A stretch of 64,000 nucleotides of DNA from Tretioscincus oriximinensis. Lineage: Eukaryota > Chordata > Lepidosauria > Squamata > Gymnophthalmidae. Below the pieces are notes generated by a model. The model was not told the origin of the DNA. It saw nothing but the letters and a program-made list of their open reading frames with translations, and searched no databases. Positions 12,115 through 22,425 of the stretch are shown here, piece after piece (positions within the stretch are counted from its first letter, which is position 1; the number at the start of each line of letters is the position of its first letter). The position numbers were made by a program, and so were the translations under genes. The stretch is from the NCBI GenBank assembly GCA_022410635.1, contig JAJVDF010000194.1, forward strand, positions 1,699,704 to 1,763,703. Reading direction: 5' to 3'.

Positions 12115-13460
12115 TAGAATCATAGAATCATAGAGTTGGAAGGGACCTCCAGGGTCATCGGGTCCAACCCCCTGCTCAATGCAGGATTCACTAAACCATC
12201 CCAGAAAGATGATTGTCCAGCCTCTGTTTGAAGACTTCCAGTGAAGGCGAACTCACTACCTCCTGTGGCAAACTGTTCCACTGGTTTATCATCCTTACTG
12301 TTAGAAAGGTTTTTCTGATATCTAATCTAAATCTATTCCCTTGTAGTTTCATTCCATTGTTTCTAGTCCTTCCATGTGCTAATGAGAACAGTGCTGATCC
12401 CTCTGCTCTGTGACAGTCCTTCAGATATTTGTAGACAGCTATCAGGTTTCCTCTCAGTCTTCTCTTTTGCAGACTAAACATCCCCAGATCCTTTAACCGT
12501 TCCCCATAGAACATGGTTTCCAGACCACTCACCATCCTTGTAACTCTCTTTTGTACTTGCTCTAGTTTATCTATGTGCCCCCAGAACTGAACACAGTATT
12601 CCAAGTGTGGTCATACCAAAGTACTATAGAGAGGAATAATTACTTCACGTGAGCGAGATTCTATGCCCCTCTTGATACATTCCAGGATTGTATTTGTTTT
12701 TTTTTGCAGCTGCTTCACACTGTTGACTCATGTTTAATCTGTGATCTACCAAAACATCCAGGTCCATCTCACCTGTGCTGCTGCTCAGACATATTCCTCC
12801 CATTCTATATGTGCTGTTTTCATTATTTTTGCCCAGATGTAGGATCTTGCATTTCTCTCTGTTAAATGCCATTCTGTTAGTTTCAGCTCATTGTTCAAGT
12901 TTGTCTAGATCTTTTTGAATCCTATCTCTATTTTGTTTAGTATTAGCAACACCGCCTAGTTTCCTTCAATTAGATCATTTATAAATATGTTAAATAGCAC
13001 TGGGCCCAGGGCATTTCCCTGATCAACCCATTTGGTAATTCTATCATAGAAAGAAATTAGATTAGTCTGGCATGACTTGTTTGTTACAAATCCATTTTGG
13101 CTCTGATTAATTACTGCATTCCTATCCAAGTGCTGGCATACATGCTGCTTTATAACTTGTTCAAGGAGCTTTCCTGGTATTGAAGTCAGACTCACAGGCC
13201 GGTAGTTTCCTGGTTCCACCTTTTTACCCTTTTTGAAGATAGGGACAACATTTGCCCTTCTCTATTCTACTGGGACTTCTCCTGTTGTCCATGAATTTTC
13301 AAAGATCACTGCAAGTGGTTCCGCTATTACTTCTGCTAGTTCCTTCAGTACCCTGGGATGTAGTTCATCTGGCCTGGAGATTTGAATTCATTTAAATTAG
13401 CTAAGAGTTCCCTCAACTTTTCTCTGTTAAGTGTTTTGATTCTTTTGTTCCTTCAATAGC
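12115..13460 (-). mobile_element. CR1 LINE, antisense, 5'-truncated and internally deleted
   Basis: The element ends at 12115 in two copies of an ATTCTATG-type unit on the minus strand, the classic CR1 terminus. The 3' UTR follows ('ggttggaccc', 'ctgcattgagcaggggg'). Going upstream, the ORF2 C-terminus, RT palm pieces and the finger region are recognisable up to about 13460. Segments of RT are missing, so this is an old, inactive copy. Other members of the same CR1 group lie at 19492-19660 (minus) and 29150-29544 (plus). Confidence 0.9.
12191..13219 (-). pseudogene. CR1 ORF2 reverse transcriptase remnant
   Basis: Broken frames at 12956-13219, 12645-12872 and 12191-12604 follow the order of CR1 ORF2. 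The first has NYRPVSLTSIPGKLLE and jumps from TKWVDQGNA directly to LGPVLFNIFINDL. About 80 residues are therefore missing, including the motif-A region (YLDF.KAFD in relatives). The next piece starts at MAFNREKCKILHLG; the FADD catalytic box that should precede it is gone. The last has LEQVQKRVTRMV, RRLRGNLIAVYKYLK and WNSLPQEVVSSPSLEVFKQRLD, the usual CR1 C-terminus. The protein would have copied CR1 RNA at a nicked target; this copy cannot. Confidence 0.88.
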
Positions 13461-13894
13461 AGAATGAAGGTCAGCAGTTGTTGTATGTACTTTTTCAGAA
13501 TTTTTTTTTTGCAAAATAAGTGTTCAGCTTTCTACTCAATGAACTCATATTTATTTACTCCCTTTGTTTTGTACCTCTTTTCCATACTAAAGGAAATTTG
13601 TATGGACTGGGTCTCAGTACCATTCTGTCAAACTTAGCACAAGAGAAATGATGCAATTCTTTTTAAACTCTGTAAGTTCCATCAACTGTCTTCTTTAGCA
13701 TCAAGATGAAGGATAATCAGCTTAGGTTCATATGTAAACACAGCAAGAGAACACAGAAATCTAAATGAACAAATATTAATCTTAAATAAATAATTGGAGA
13801 CAATCAAATGAATATTGTTCACATCACATTGTCTTTTTATCTTAATCTTTATACATAAGTCAGTTTCAGAGAAATAGCTTTGTTAGTCTAGTAG
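13461..13894. other. no gene; possible PLE-end extension
   Basis: Non-coding. The last ~35 bp ('ctttgttagtctagtag') probably belong to the Penelope-like terminal repeat that follows. Confidence 0.35.
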
Positions 13895-14077
13895 AAAGTC
13901 CAGCAAAGGAGCTAGCAGCACTTTGAGACTAACTTGAGAAAAGTGGGTGGCATAAACTTTCGTGGACATGTCTACTCCTTCAGGGTATCTGAAGAAGTAG
14001 ACGTGTCTACGAAAGCTTATGCCACCCACTTTTCTCAAGTTAGTCTCAAAGTGCTACTAACTCCTTTGCTGGACTTT
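13895..14077. repeat. PLE-derived palindrome, two terminal modules head to head
   Basis: Left arm 13895-13983 and right arm 13989-14077 are each 89 nt and differ at 6 positions by my count, all transitions. They flank the 5-nt spacer ggtat. Each arm matches the 3' terminal region of the Penelope-like element at 37612-37704: the hammerhead-like box, then 'ttatgccacccacttttctc', 'agtctcaaagtgct' and a final 'cctttgctggacttt'. The element 3' ends point outward and the truncated 5' edges meet at the centre. A similar but more decayed palindrome lies at 19881-20029. Confidence 0.88.
13984..14023 (+). ncRNA. hammerhead-ribozyme-like motif (PLE terminal repeat)
   Basis: Order on the + strand: GGTAT, CTGAAGA, A, GTAGAC-GT-GTCTAC, GAAAGCTT, ATGCC. 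CTGAAGA fits the hammerhead box CUGANGA. The next segment forms stem II. GAAAGCUU could supply G12-A13-A14, a minimal stem III built on self-complementary AGCU, and H17. GGTAT pairs with ATGCC (one G-U) as stem I. PLE terminal repeats are reported to carry hammerheads. Against activity: an extra A lies between CUGAAGA and stem II, and stem III is very short unless two copies dimerise. Confidence 0.5.
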
Positions 14078-14562
14078 ATACATAAGATTACTGTTATATG
14101 TGGTAGGAGCCACACTGACCTTTCAGTTGCAAGACCACTCCAGAGGCACACCGATCATGTGTGAACTGAAGATCTCTCTTAGAGTGCATGATTCATGTAG
14201 TCCTGTGTCCTGGAAGCAGTCCTTGTACTATTATTCCTCTATAAGGTATTATAAAAATAAACACTTGCAAGGAGATCTTGCACAGCTCTGCAGTAGCATA
14301 TTGGTGGACCATACTTTCCTGACCTACCTGATTTATAGCACTTTTTATGGACGTAGGAAAATGACTAATTTCCATGACATTTCCTGCACTAACCAAAAGA
14401 AACCTTGCAGGAACACTAAATCAGGGAGTGGCAGGTGTGCAAACAAAATATTGCACGGCTGTGAGCTCTCTTTTCCAAAGATCATCCAGAAAACAACTTT
14501 GTCATCATACACAACCTGCCTAGGCATTTCTTACTACAGTTGGAAGTTGAAGTGCAACTTCT
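14078..14562. other. no recognised feature
   Basis: Non-coding by my reading. A 251-codon open frame spanning 14100-14855 runs from here into the BovB fragment and is treated as chance. Confidence 0.4.
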
Positions 14563-14785
14563 ATTGCTGTTGTTGCTCAGTCATTCAGTCATATTCAATT
14601 CTTTGGAATTCCTATGGATCACAGCACACCAGACCTACCTGCTTTCCATTGCCTCCCAAGTTCTGCCAAACGCTTGTTTGTTACTTCCATTATATTATCT
14701 ATTCATCTGCTCCTCTGCCAATCTCATCTATCATATATTTTATGATATCTTTTATGAGGTCAAAGTATTTTAGCTTCAATATATA
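14563..14785 (-). mobile_element. RTE-BovB LINE fragment, antisense
   Basis: The + strand reads 'ttgctcagtcattcagtc', 'gaattcctatggatcacagc' and 'ctgctttccattgcctccc', then 'gaggtcaaagtattttagc' near the right end. These follow, in order, the complement of the 3' part of BovB ORF2 as known from squamates and ruminants (there 'gtcgttcagtcgtgtccgac', 'ccatggaccagagcacgcc', 'ccaaagtattggagtttc'). The RT-sense strand is therefore minus. The fragment is diverged and broken. BovB is a hallmark repeat of squamate genomes and supports the organism call. Confidence 0.78.
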
Positions 14786-17083
14786 CTCATCTTACTATAC
14801 ATTCATGTATAAAGCGCTGCCCAGAGCTTGTTACTTTTACTTGCTCAAAATTTAGGCTAACACAGCTATTACTTTGTAAAATCCTTGAGGAATTGCACAC
14901 TNATAAAAGTGACCAAAATTTATAAAGGCCTTATGGACATTCACAACGAGATGAGAAGAAAGATCATCAAATGTGTTTGGGGCTAATACAGACAGTTGTT
15001 TGTTCTACTAAATATGTTTACATTAAGTATTCCAATCTTGTTGCATTTCATCACATCCAATGCAGGCTTCTATTGTAAAATGACATGGTTCTTATGCATT
15101 CTTTCTTCAGTCATGCAAAATGAAATTTAAACCCAATCTTTCTGTACTTTTGCAATCAACCAAGACAAAATTTAAATATTTTTCCTCAATACAGTCTCTT
15201 TCTCCCCCCCTCCCCTGCCAAAGAATAAGTTCTACTCTGCCAGTCAGTTTTTATTACTGGCAAAAGCACTTACCATTCCATTCTTTGCTGAAAAGTGTTA
15301 TTTAATTTCAGAGTTTTACATCCTTTTGTGGGAGGGATTGCCAGTGTCAGGTTGATTTTGCCCTGTTGTAGATATTCATGCATCATGGTTGGATTAACTT
15401 ACATTATTAATTTCATCTTTTTCTCTGTTTCTCTTGTGTGGTGCCCTTTTTCAAATGCATGCGAAATAAAATCAATACCTTATTTTTTCAAGAAAGATCA
15501 CATAGCGTAAATCCATACACATTGGGCAGTTTCAGGAACAAGAAATTAATTTCATCAGGAGGTAAACTTCACACTTAATTTGTTCAAATAATGTTTTGTT
15601 GTGGTTTTTCTGTATTTTTAAAATAAATATCACAAGAAATGCTTTATTGATCATATAAAGATTAATGAATAAGAGCAAACTGCTCAGCACATAAAAATTC
15701 TTCACATTCTTTTTCTACCAGAGTTAGCCACTGCAAGAAAGCAAAACAAAACAAAAACTGGTGGACAGTATAAATGCATTTTTTGAAGTTGGGCTGGGGA
15801 GAGTAGTGGGCAACTGAAGCTCAGGCTGAATTCTCTCTATTATTGCCCATTAGGCACATCTGGTTTAAATAACTCAGTAATCCACATTATCTACTACTGG
15901 CAATCCAGATCTGATAAGTGCTAAGAACTCTCCAACTTGAAATAAGGATAGGCCACATTGATCAGTACTGTGTTGATACCAGTGGTGCATCCAAATGTAG
16001 ACTGAGTCTGAGTGAGCATGGATATGTCAGCATGAGCCAAATCTATTACATGTGTTGTCTCCACTGCGAAGCTATCCAATCTGTCTCATTAGATGTGGGC
16101 TGCTATATCAAGCAAATCCAGATTGAGTATGGTAAGTGCACAAAGGGCTTAAGTCAACTCAGAATGAGTTGCCAAACACCTATTCTGCCCTGAAATCATC
16201 ACCTTTTGTTGTAATATTAAAAGCAATTGCAAATGAGAGCCTGCTCTCTTGAATATTTTTCCCTTGCTGCAGCAGATGACTGAAGAAATGTTTTACAGAC
16301 TGAATTATTTGCATTCCTATTATAGTTANTACTAACACAATAACTGCCGAAATGCACCTTTGCAGTTACGGTTATTTGTAAAACTGTTTGAGGTACTGTA
16401 TGAATCCGTGTGAAATGCAACCTCCTTGGAAACAGTACAGGGAAATTTACTATGTCATTGCACTTTTAATATGGAGCTGCTACATGAAACATGTATTCTT
16501 ATAATTAAGGATGCAGAAATAATTTGGGTGTATACTCAATGCAGGTGTACCTTTCATGTGCCATTTTATTAGATAGCAAGGGTGGCTCCCAAGTGGTGTG
16601 AAGTTGGACTTGGTCCAAATTGACAAATCTGTGTGAAAGTCTAGTGGCTGTCCCAAGGACCTTCACATCGAGAGACTGGAAATGAAAGTTGCCTATATCT
16701 GAAATTTCAGCTAAAGATGCTTTTAGAGCTGTTTTCAGGAGCCCAGTAAAATAGCACCAAGCTTTACTAGCCCACTAGTCTAGCCAAGCCATATTTAATT
16801 AAGATAATTAGATCTACTTGTAATAACCTATGGGAGAACATATTGAAGAAGGCTGTCCTTGAATGTTGCCTCATCTAACAGATAGTTCTATATAATGGGC
16901 CATTCTAAAGTAGACAATGAATCAGTCCAAAATGTGGACTTGCCATTCCACAAGGGATTCTGGTCCAATTCAGTATCCCAAATCACTCTACATAATTACA
17001 ATGCTAATGCACCTGGAACTTTGCATTCATGCTAGTTTGAAAGTGAAACCAGATCTCTTAAAATTAAGGCAGATATTTCTATA
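14786..17083. other. no recognised feature
   Basis: 2.3 kb of AT-rich DNA with short open frames only. No repeat or gene family recognised. Confidence 0.4.
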
Positions 17084-17157
17084 TTGCCCAAAACAATTAA
17101 GGGAACACTTAGTGTTACACTGTTATGTTAATGTGTTTCCTTAATTGTTTTGAGCTG
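17084..17157. mobile_element. Tc1/mariner-type micro-MITE, copy 2
   Basis: 74 bp with imperfect inverted ends (TTGCCCAAAACAATTAAGGG on the left, complement of CAGCTCAAAACAATTAAGG on the right). TA lies on both sides (17082-17083, 17158-17159). Same family as 3911-3973 and 52280-52352, with a slightly longer centre containing 'cacttagtgttacactg'. Confidence 0.83.
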
Positions 17158-17399
17158 TATATATATTTGGTTAATCTAGAATAGGTATCTGGATGAAAAA
17201 ATCTGGAATAAATAAATAAATAGCGATCCATCTCAATATGAACTGAACACAACAATAGTTTCCCACATGTCTTAAGATACTGAAAGCCACTTGGACAAGA
17301 AGATGGTGACGGAGAAGCAGTTTGGGCCTCTTTGAGCTCATTTTTATTATATTCCCTTGATATAGCCTCACAGAATGATCTCACAGCCATAATTCAATC

Positions 17400-18215
17400 T
17401 AAAGCAACCTTATATATGCCTGAATATAAACGCCAAATAAACTTAGAAAAGTATCTTACTACTCCGATGCCCAGGGCATAACAAATATAGTTCACACTGG
17501 CTATACACATTGGACACTGCAATGAAATTCAGCCGATACCATAAAGAGCTAAGAGCTCCCAGACTCTGCACATGGGATGACTTGGCTGTGGAGGACACGG
17601 CACACTTTTTACTGGAATGTTCAGCCTATTCAGAACTTAGGCAACATTTCTAAGCTCCTCTCTTGTATGCCCATCGGTCACTAAATAAAAAGGCCCAAGT
17701 TCATGTGCTACTCCAGGGATTGAACAGGTCCACTATCATCGGACTTAGCTTATACATTATTAAGGCTTCCAGAATCCGATCGATGTTTTGGGAGCAAGTT
17801 TCCAAGTCTTGAGGTTTATAGTCTTGCAATTACTGATTTAGATGCTGTTACTCACTCTTTTTAATTGATGCTATTTTTTACTCTATTTGTATTTTACCCT
17901 ATTTATATTTACACTGTTTTTAATTATTGCTTGTTGTATTTTACTCTTAATTTTCTTATTTTTTTATTTTTTTTGATACGGTCAAATGACTAATCACGGC
18001 CCTATATATCAAATGCGCTTTCAAAATACGGGCAAATCATCTTGCTGCCAGGGATTCTCAGGGAAATTGAGTTTGTCACTGAGTTTTAACCATGTTTTAT
18101 ATTATATATATTATATTGCATATTTTATAGTTTATATATTTAATTTAAAGGCCTGCTTTTGATTTGATATGGTCTATTGACTAATCAATAAAGATTTTGA
18201 TTGACTAATCAATAT
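17400..18215 (+). mobile_element. non-LTR retrotransposon 3' remnant, clade uncertain
   Basis: Contains a decayed C-terminal ORF2 tail (see 17522-17812), followed by an AT-rich 3' region rich in 'ttatatttac'-like runs. It ends with 'gactaatcaataaagat', then 'ttgattgactaatcaata', a short terminal repeat of GACTAATCAATA. The C-terminal protein pattern is of the non-LTR zinc-knuckle kind, but I cannot say which clade. Boundaries are approximate. Confidence 0.6.
17522..17812 (+). pseudogene. non-LTR ORF2 C-terminal tail with degenerate zinc knuckle
   Basis: The frame opens with MKFSRYHKELRAPRLCTW, continues VEDTAHFLLECSAYSELRQHF, meets a stop, and goes on to a final stop 52 codons later. The spacing LC..(W)...EDTAHFLLEC resembles the C-x-C ... 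H ... C knuckle near the end of many LINE ORF2 proteins (relatives read roughly CPCG..EDTAHFLL.CP.Y..LR). Here the second cysteine appears as tryptophan, so metal binding would be lost. Downstream residues (VHVLLQGL, IIKASRIRSMFWEQV) fit a LINE tail. A premature stop confirms decay. Confidence 0.65.
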
Positions 18216-19491
18216 ATATTGTTTTGAAGGAAACATAATTCTCTGGCATTTTCAATATGCTTTGAATAATCCCATCACAAGGAACCTAGTTTGCAAAAGT
18301 TAAATAAGCAAAAAAAAATCTGGTGTAGAGTTGTTGTTTTTTTTTTTTAAAAAAAAAACTTCCTGAGGGTTTTGTAAAAGGAAGGAGGGAGGGACAGGAT
18401 CAGAAATGAGCTGACAGGAAAGAATGAAACATTATTAAATCTTAAACCCATATCCCCTTCAAGATAATAGGCAATGACTTGTAACTAGATTCAGCTATTA
18501 TTAGGAAATGCTCAACTAACCAATGAGAGAGATTTCCAGATACAATACTGAAAACTCAAGTTTTATATTACTAGCTTAAAAACTGAAAGAAATCAATCAT
18601 CACTCTTAAAAGCTGCTGCCTGGATGACATTTGGGACTAGAACAAAAGAAAAACCACCCTTAGACAATTTCAAAGAGGAGAAAGAGAAAATACATTTTCC
18701 ATGATTTTCTTTCAGTCCTGCAGCAAAGATAGGAGCAAAAAGACAAATAAAGCAACATTTTTGTAATCTATGTTTTCAGCAAGATAATATTGTGGGTACA
18801 AGGACTTGAGAAATGCATGTAGCACCTTACTATTAATACTGGGAAAATGCTTATTTCAACTGTGCCTTGGACAGATAACACAGGGTTTGCATGTAGAAAT
18901 TCACAATTTTGGGTTGCTGCATCTCCAGATATGGTTGAGAAAAAATTATTGCTGAAATCCAAAAAAGATATGCCGCTAACTCAGATTCTGTTCCTTGGGA
19001 CTTCTCTCCACACATTTTCTAATAACGGGGAAGCAAATAAGCAGGAAAAAAGAGTGGAATTAAATGGTAGTTTGATGGGTCACATGCGCAGACCTTAAGC
19101 TCAACAATGTTTCTCCCCCTCCCCATAAAATAAGTAGAAAATTTCAGTCACTTAGACAGGCATTAGGACACTTATTTAATGAGATGACACAAATTCTGAT
19201 TTGGAAAAAATCCGGTGTAACAAATAAATGTGTTTTGGGAGGATATATTAATAAAAATATAATGTGCAAAACCATGATTTTCATGCCACAGTCAATCTTA
19301 TGCCCCATGCTATTTTAACATTTATATGAGGCCACTGAGCATGCCATCAGCAAAGATCCACATGATTGTGTCTTTCATGTGGTGACTCCCAAGTTATGGA
19401 ATTACTTCCCTTCATAATTCATTAAGTTCCATAACTGTATATTTTTATAGTATGGCAAACACATATATTTTTGCATTTGCCTTGCACGGAA
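18216..19491. other. no gene; homopolymer runs
   Basis: Poly(T)/poly(A) runs lie near 18333-18358. Otherwise no recognised repeat or gene. Confidence 0.4.
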
Positions 19492-19660
19492 TAATAGAAT
19501 CATAGTATTGGAAGGAACCTCCAAGGTCATCAGGTCCAAGCCCCTGCTCAATGCAGGATTCACTAAACCATTCCGAACTGATGGCTGTCCAGCCACAGTT
19601 TGAAGACTTCCAGTGAAGAAGAACTCAAGGCCTTCTGTGGCAACCTATTCTACTGGTTTG
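19492..19660 (-). mobile_element. CR1 LINE 3' end, antisense
   Basis: The + strand shows the reverse of a CR1 terminus ('agaatcatagtattggaagg') and UTR ('aagcccctgctcaatgcagg'), followed by the last ORF2 codons. It closely parallels 12115-12300. Heavily 5'-truncated. Confidence 0.9.
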
Positions 19661-19880
19661 GTTGAAAAGAAAACGCAAACCAGTTCAAATTGGCATGACT
19701 CAGCTTGGTACAATTTTTGATCAGACTCAATTTATTGCCAAACAAGTTTAAAATTATTTTTAAGGACAAATATTTATAAATAGACCGGCTGAAATCAAAC
19801 CAAATATTTTTCCATGTCGCAGACTCACACTGAAAATATCAAAATTCTGAAGGAACACATATGGAATTAAACAAAATGGC

Positions 19881-20029
19881 CTTGCAGCACTTTTGAGACT
19901 AGCAAGAAATATAATAGAAGCCGCAAGCTTTCATAGACAAATCTATTTCTTTAGACGAATCTGAAGAAGTAGTCTATGAAAACTCATGCCAACTATTCTC
20001 TTTTTTATTAGTCTCAAAAGTGCGGCAAG
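19881..20029. repeat. PLE-derived palindrome, second and more decayed copy
   Basis: Left arm begins 'cttgcagcacttttgagact' and the right arm ends 'agtctcaaaagtgcggcaag', with the hammerhead-like region in inverted orientation on both sides of about 19955. The right arm retains CTGAAGA (19961-19967) and ATGCC but has lost part of stem II (AGTAGTCTAT). The left arm reads CTAAAGA on the minus strand. The outward-facing 3' ends are the same arrangement as 13895-14077, at a separate locus. Confidence 0.75.
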
Positions 20030-21984
20030 ATCTCATTGCTAGGCTTTCTGGACCCAGACTAAAGCAGATATTTTGGGATTTTTTCCTGAAAATATGGAAT
20101 TAAAAATAATCAAATTTATATTTAAAATTTTTCAAAGTGTCCCTCCATAGCTTTGATGGCTTGCATGAAAAAGTGTCTAAACGTTTGACTGAAACTAACA
20201 CATGTACAAAACCTCCTGTTGCAGAATCATTAACATATCTCATGCTTGTTTTCTGGGTACGTGCAACATGCAAATCTGCAGAGGGTAGCAAAATTTTGAG
20301 GGTGGAAAAATATAGCTAGTAGTGAAAAGTATTAATTTTTATTGCTTTTGCCATTCTAAAACCCAAAGTAAATTAGTGTTCAGGCATTAAAGTTCTATTA
20401 GTACACTACTTCACCATGAGGCAGCAGCACCTGTATTGAATGGCTTGGCTTGAACCCATATGACAATGGACACGGCCAATTACAAGGATGAGAAGTGTCC
20501 ATTTGAGATTCAGAATTGTTTGGATGCTGAAGTTTAGCTGAGGGAAAAGNGGGCATAAAATAAATTACTGCACAGAGGCATCATACATCCAAAATATGGC
20601 CCTGTTGATTTCTAGAGTTGTTTACTTCAAGGCATTATGGGAGCATACAAACTGGATACAAGTTTGCAAAAAAACAGATAAGGGATTTTATCAGGCTAAG
20701 AACAAAGGACAGGCTGATTTTTGTGCTAATCAGATGGTATTCTTATTTAAATTGATTTCTTATCTTTATTAAAATATGAGCTGAACTATTTACCTTGATG
20801 TTATCTTGTGGCGGCAGCAGCCTCCTGGAAACTTCTGCCAAAGTTGATATAAAATTTCTCTTTTTGCTTCTGTGGCCTTGGATGAAGCCCAAGTTGCCCA
20901 AAGCTAATTGGATGCAGATTTATGTGTGTCCTATTCAGATTTCTGTGCCATTTTCTGTCTCCTTTGAAACTGCAGTGTTCACAGTTTGTTTAATGTTGTT
21001 GGTTCTATGCTTTTCAGTTTTTAATGGTTTTAGACCATGCAAGTTCAATCCNATATTTTCAATGGGCCTCCCATACACATAGATGTTTTCAGAATTGCAT
21101 TTTATTGCACTGCATTGCTGCAGCGAAGTTGCAGTTTCTATGTGACACTATATCCCCATTGAATATGGATGCTACACTATTTCTCTGTTATATACCTATG
21201 AGCACCATTATTGTGATTTAGCATCAGTGTGGTTTGATAAACCCTAGGAATAATCAAATAGCATCCATGCACAAATAAAGTGGCAGATCTGCTACTGTCA
21301 CTACTATTACTTGAAGGGTCATCCTGCCCCCATTAGTGGAACTGTTATGTTAAAGAATGCTACGAAGCCTTTCTACAAATCCTCCTTCATGTTCAGATTT
21401 AAAGCTGGGAACCCTATTTCAGTGCTGAGAAGGAGATTTCTCATCCCTGTGGAATCATAGTTGGTCTGTTGATCCTCAAGTGATAGCTGGAGATGTGATA
21501 GCAGCACAGTTTGTGAGATAGAGATTTTCAAAAGAGCCTCCTGAAATGCTCAGTGGCTTGGGTAGCAATGACCTAATGGATTTAAGTTTCTTAAATCTTA
21601 AAAAGCATTAAAATCTGGATACAACATTTTTGAAATTTCTCACAATTTCCTATTGCTCCAAATCAGTCTGATTTCAAGTATTACTTTTAGTTGTACTAGA
21701 AGAAATTTCTAGGAAAAATCTAAAACATATTAATATCATATAGATAACATTTTATTTCTGCTTTTCCATTCTAAGAAATTGTTTTATTTATTTAGCCATT
21801 AACCACATGGGAGACTAACTAAATAGAAAAATATGTTCAGTTTAGAAATGGTTTGGATTCAAATTCCAAAAGTAGGAGTTGGATACATAACCAAACATTG
21901 GACTATTATAAATCTTTCAGTTGACAAAGATAAATCAAACATATCACATTCATTGACATAAAATTATGAATCTATAGAAAGTAC
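20030..21984. other. no recognised feature
   Basis: About 2 kb without a recognisable gene or repeat. Confidence 0.4.
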
Positions 21985-22425
21985 ACTTCAAGAACACTTC
22001 AAAGAACTGCACCAGCTGCCAATTTGCTACCGAGCCCAATTCAACCTATAAGGCATTACATAACTTGGGCCCAAATATTTAAAGGAAATCCTTCTCCCAT
22101 ATCAACCTGCCCATGCCTTCAGATGTGTAGAGGAGGCCTTCCTGACTGTACTACCTCCTTCGTTGGCAGACAGGGTGGGAACGCAGGATAGGGGTTCTCT
22201 GTGGAAGCCTCCAGGCTATGGCATAGCCTCCCTTTACAGGTGTGTCTGTTACTATTTCTGTGTACATTCAGAAAATGCTTGAAAATGCACATTTTTAACT
22301 GCTTCCCTACATTTAGATGTGGCTGTTTTAATATGTTAATTTGCATTTTTATTGTTAACCACCCAGTAACCTTCAGATATAGAGCAATATAGAAATGTAA
22401 ATAAATAAATAAAATAAATATGGAT
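21985..22425 (+). mobile_element. L2 LINE, 3' end, sense
   Basis: Translation near the left end gives LHQLPICYRAQFNL, the L2 ORF2 block LHWLPV..RI.FK; further on LLPYQPAHAFRC and EEAFLTVLPPSLAD follow L2 order. The 3' UTR ends with 'agtaaccttcagatatagag' and a (taaa/taaata)n tail at 22395-22425. Frameshifts and stops throughout. Same family as the L2 copies near 26.2, 28.2, 42.5, 46.2, 49.8 and 61.2 kb. Confidence 0.85.

Noticed and set aside
14100..14855. 251-codon open frame on the + strand
   Set aside because: No domain, biased to Y/S/C/F, and its second half runs antisense through a BovB fragment; treated as chance.
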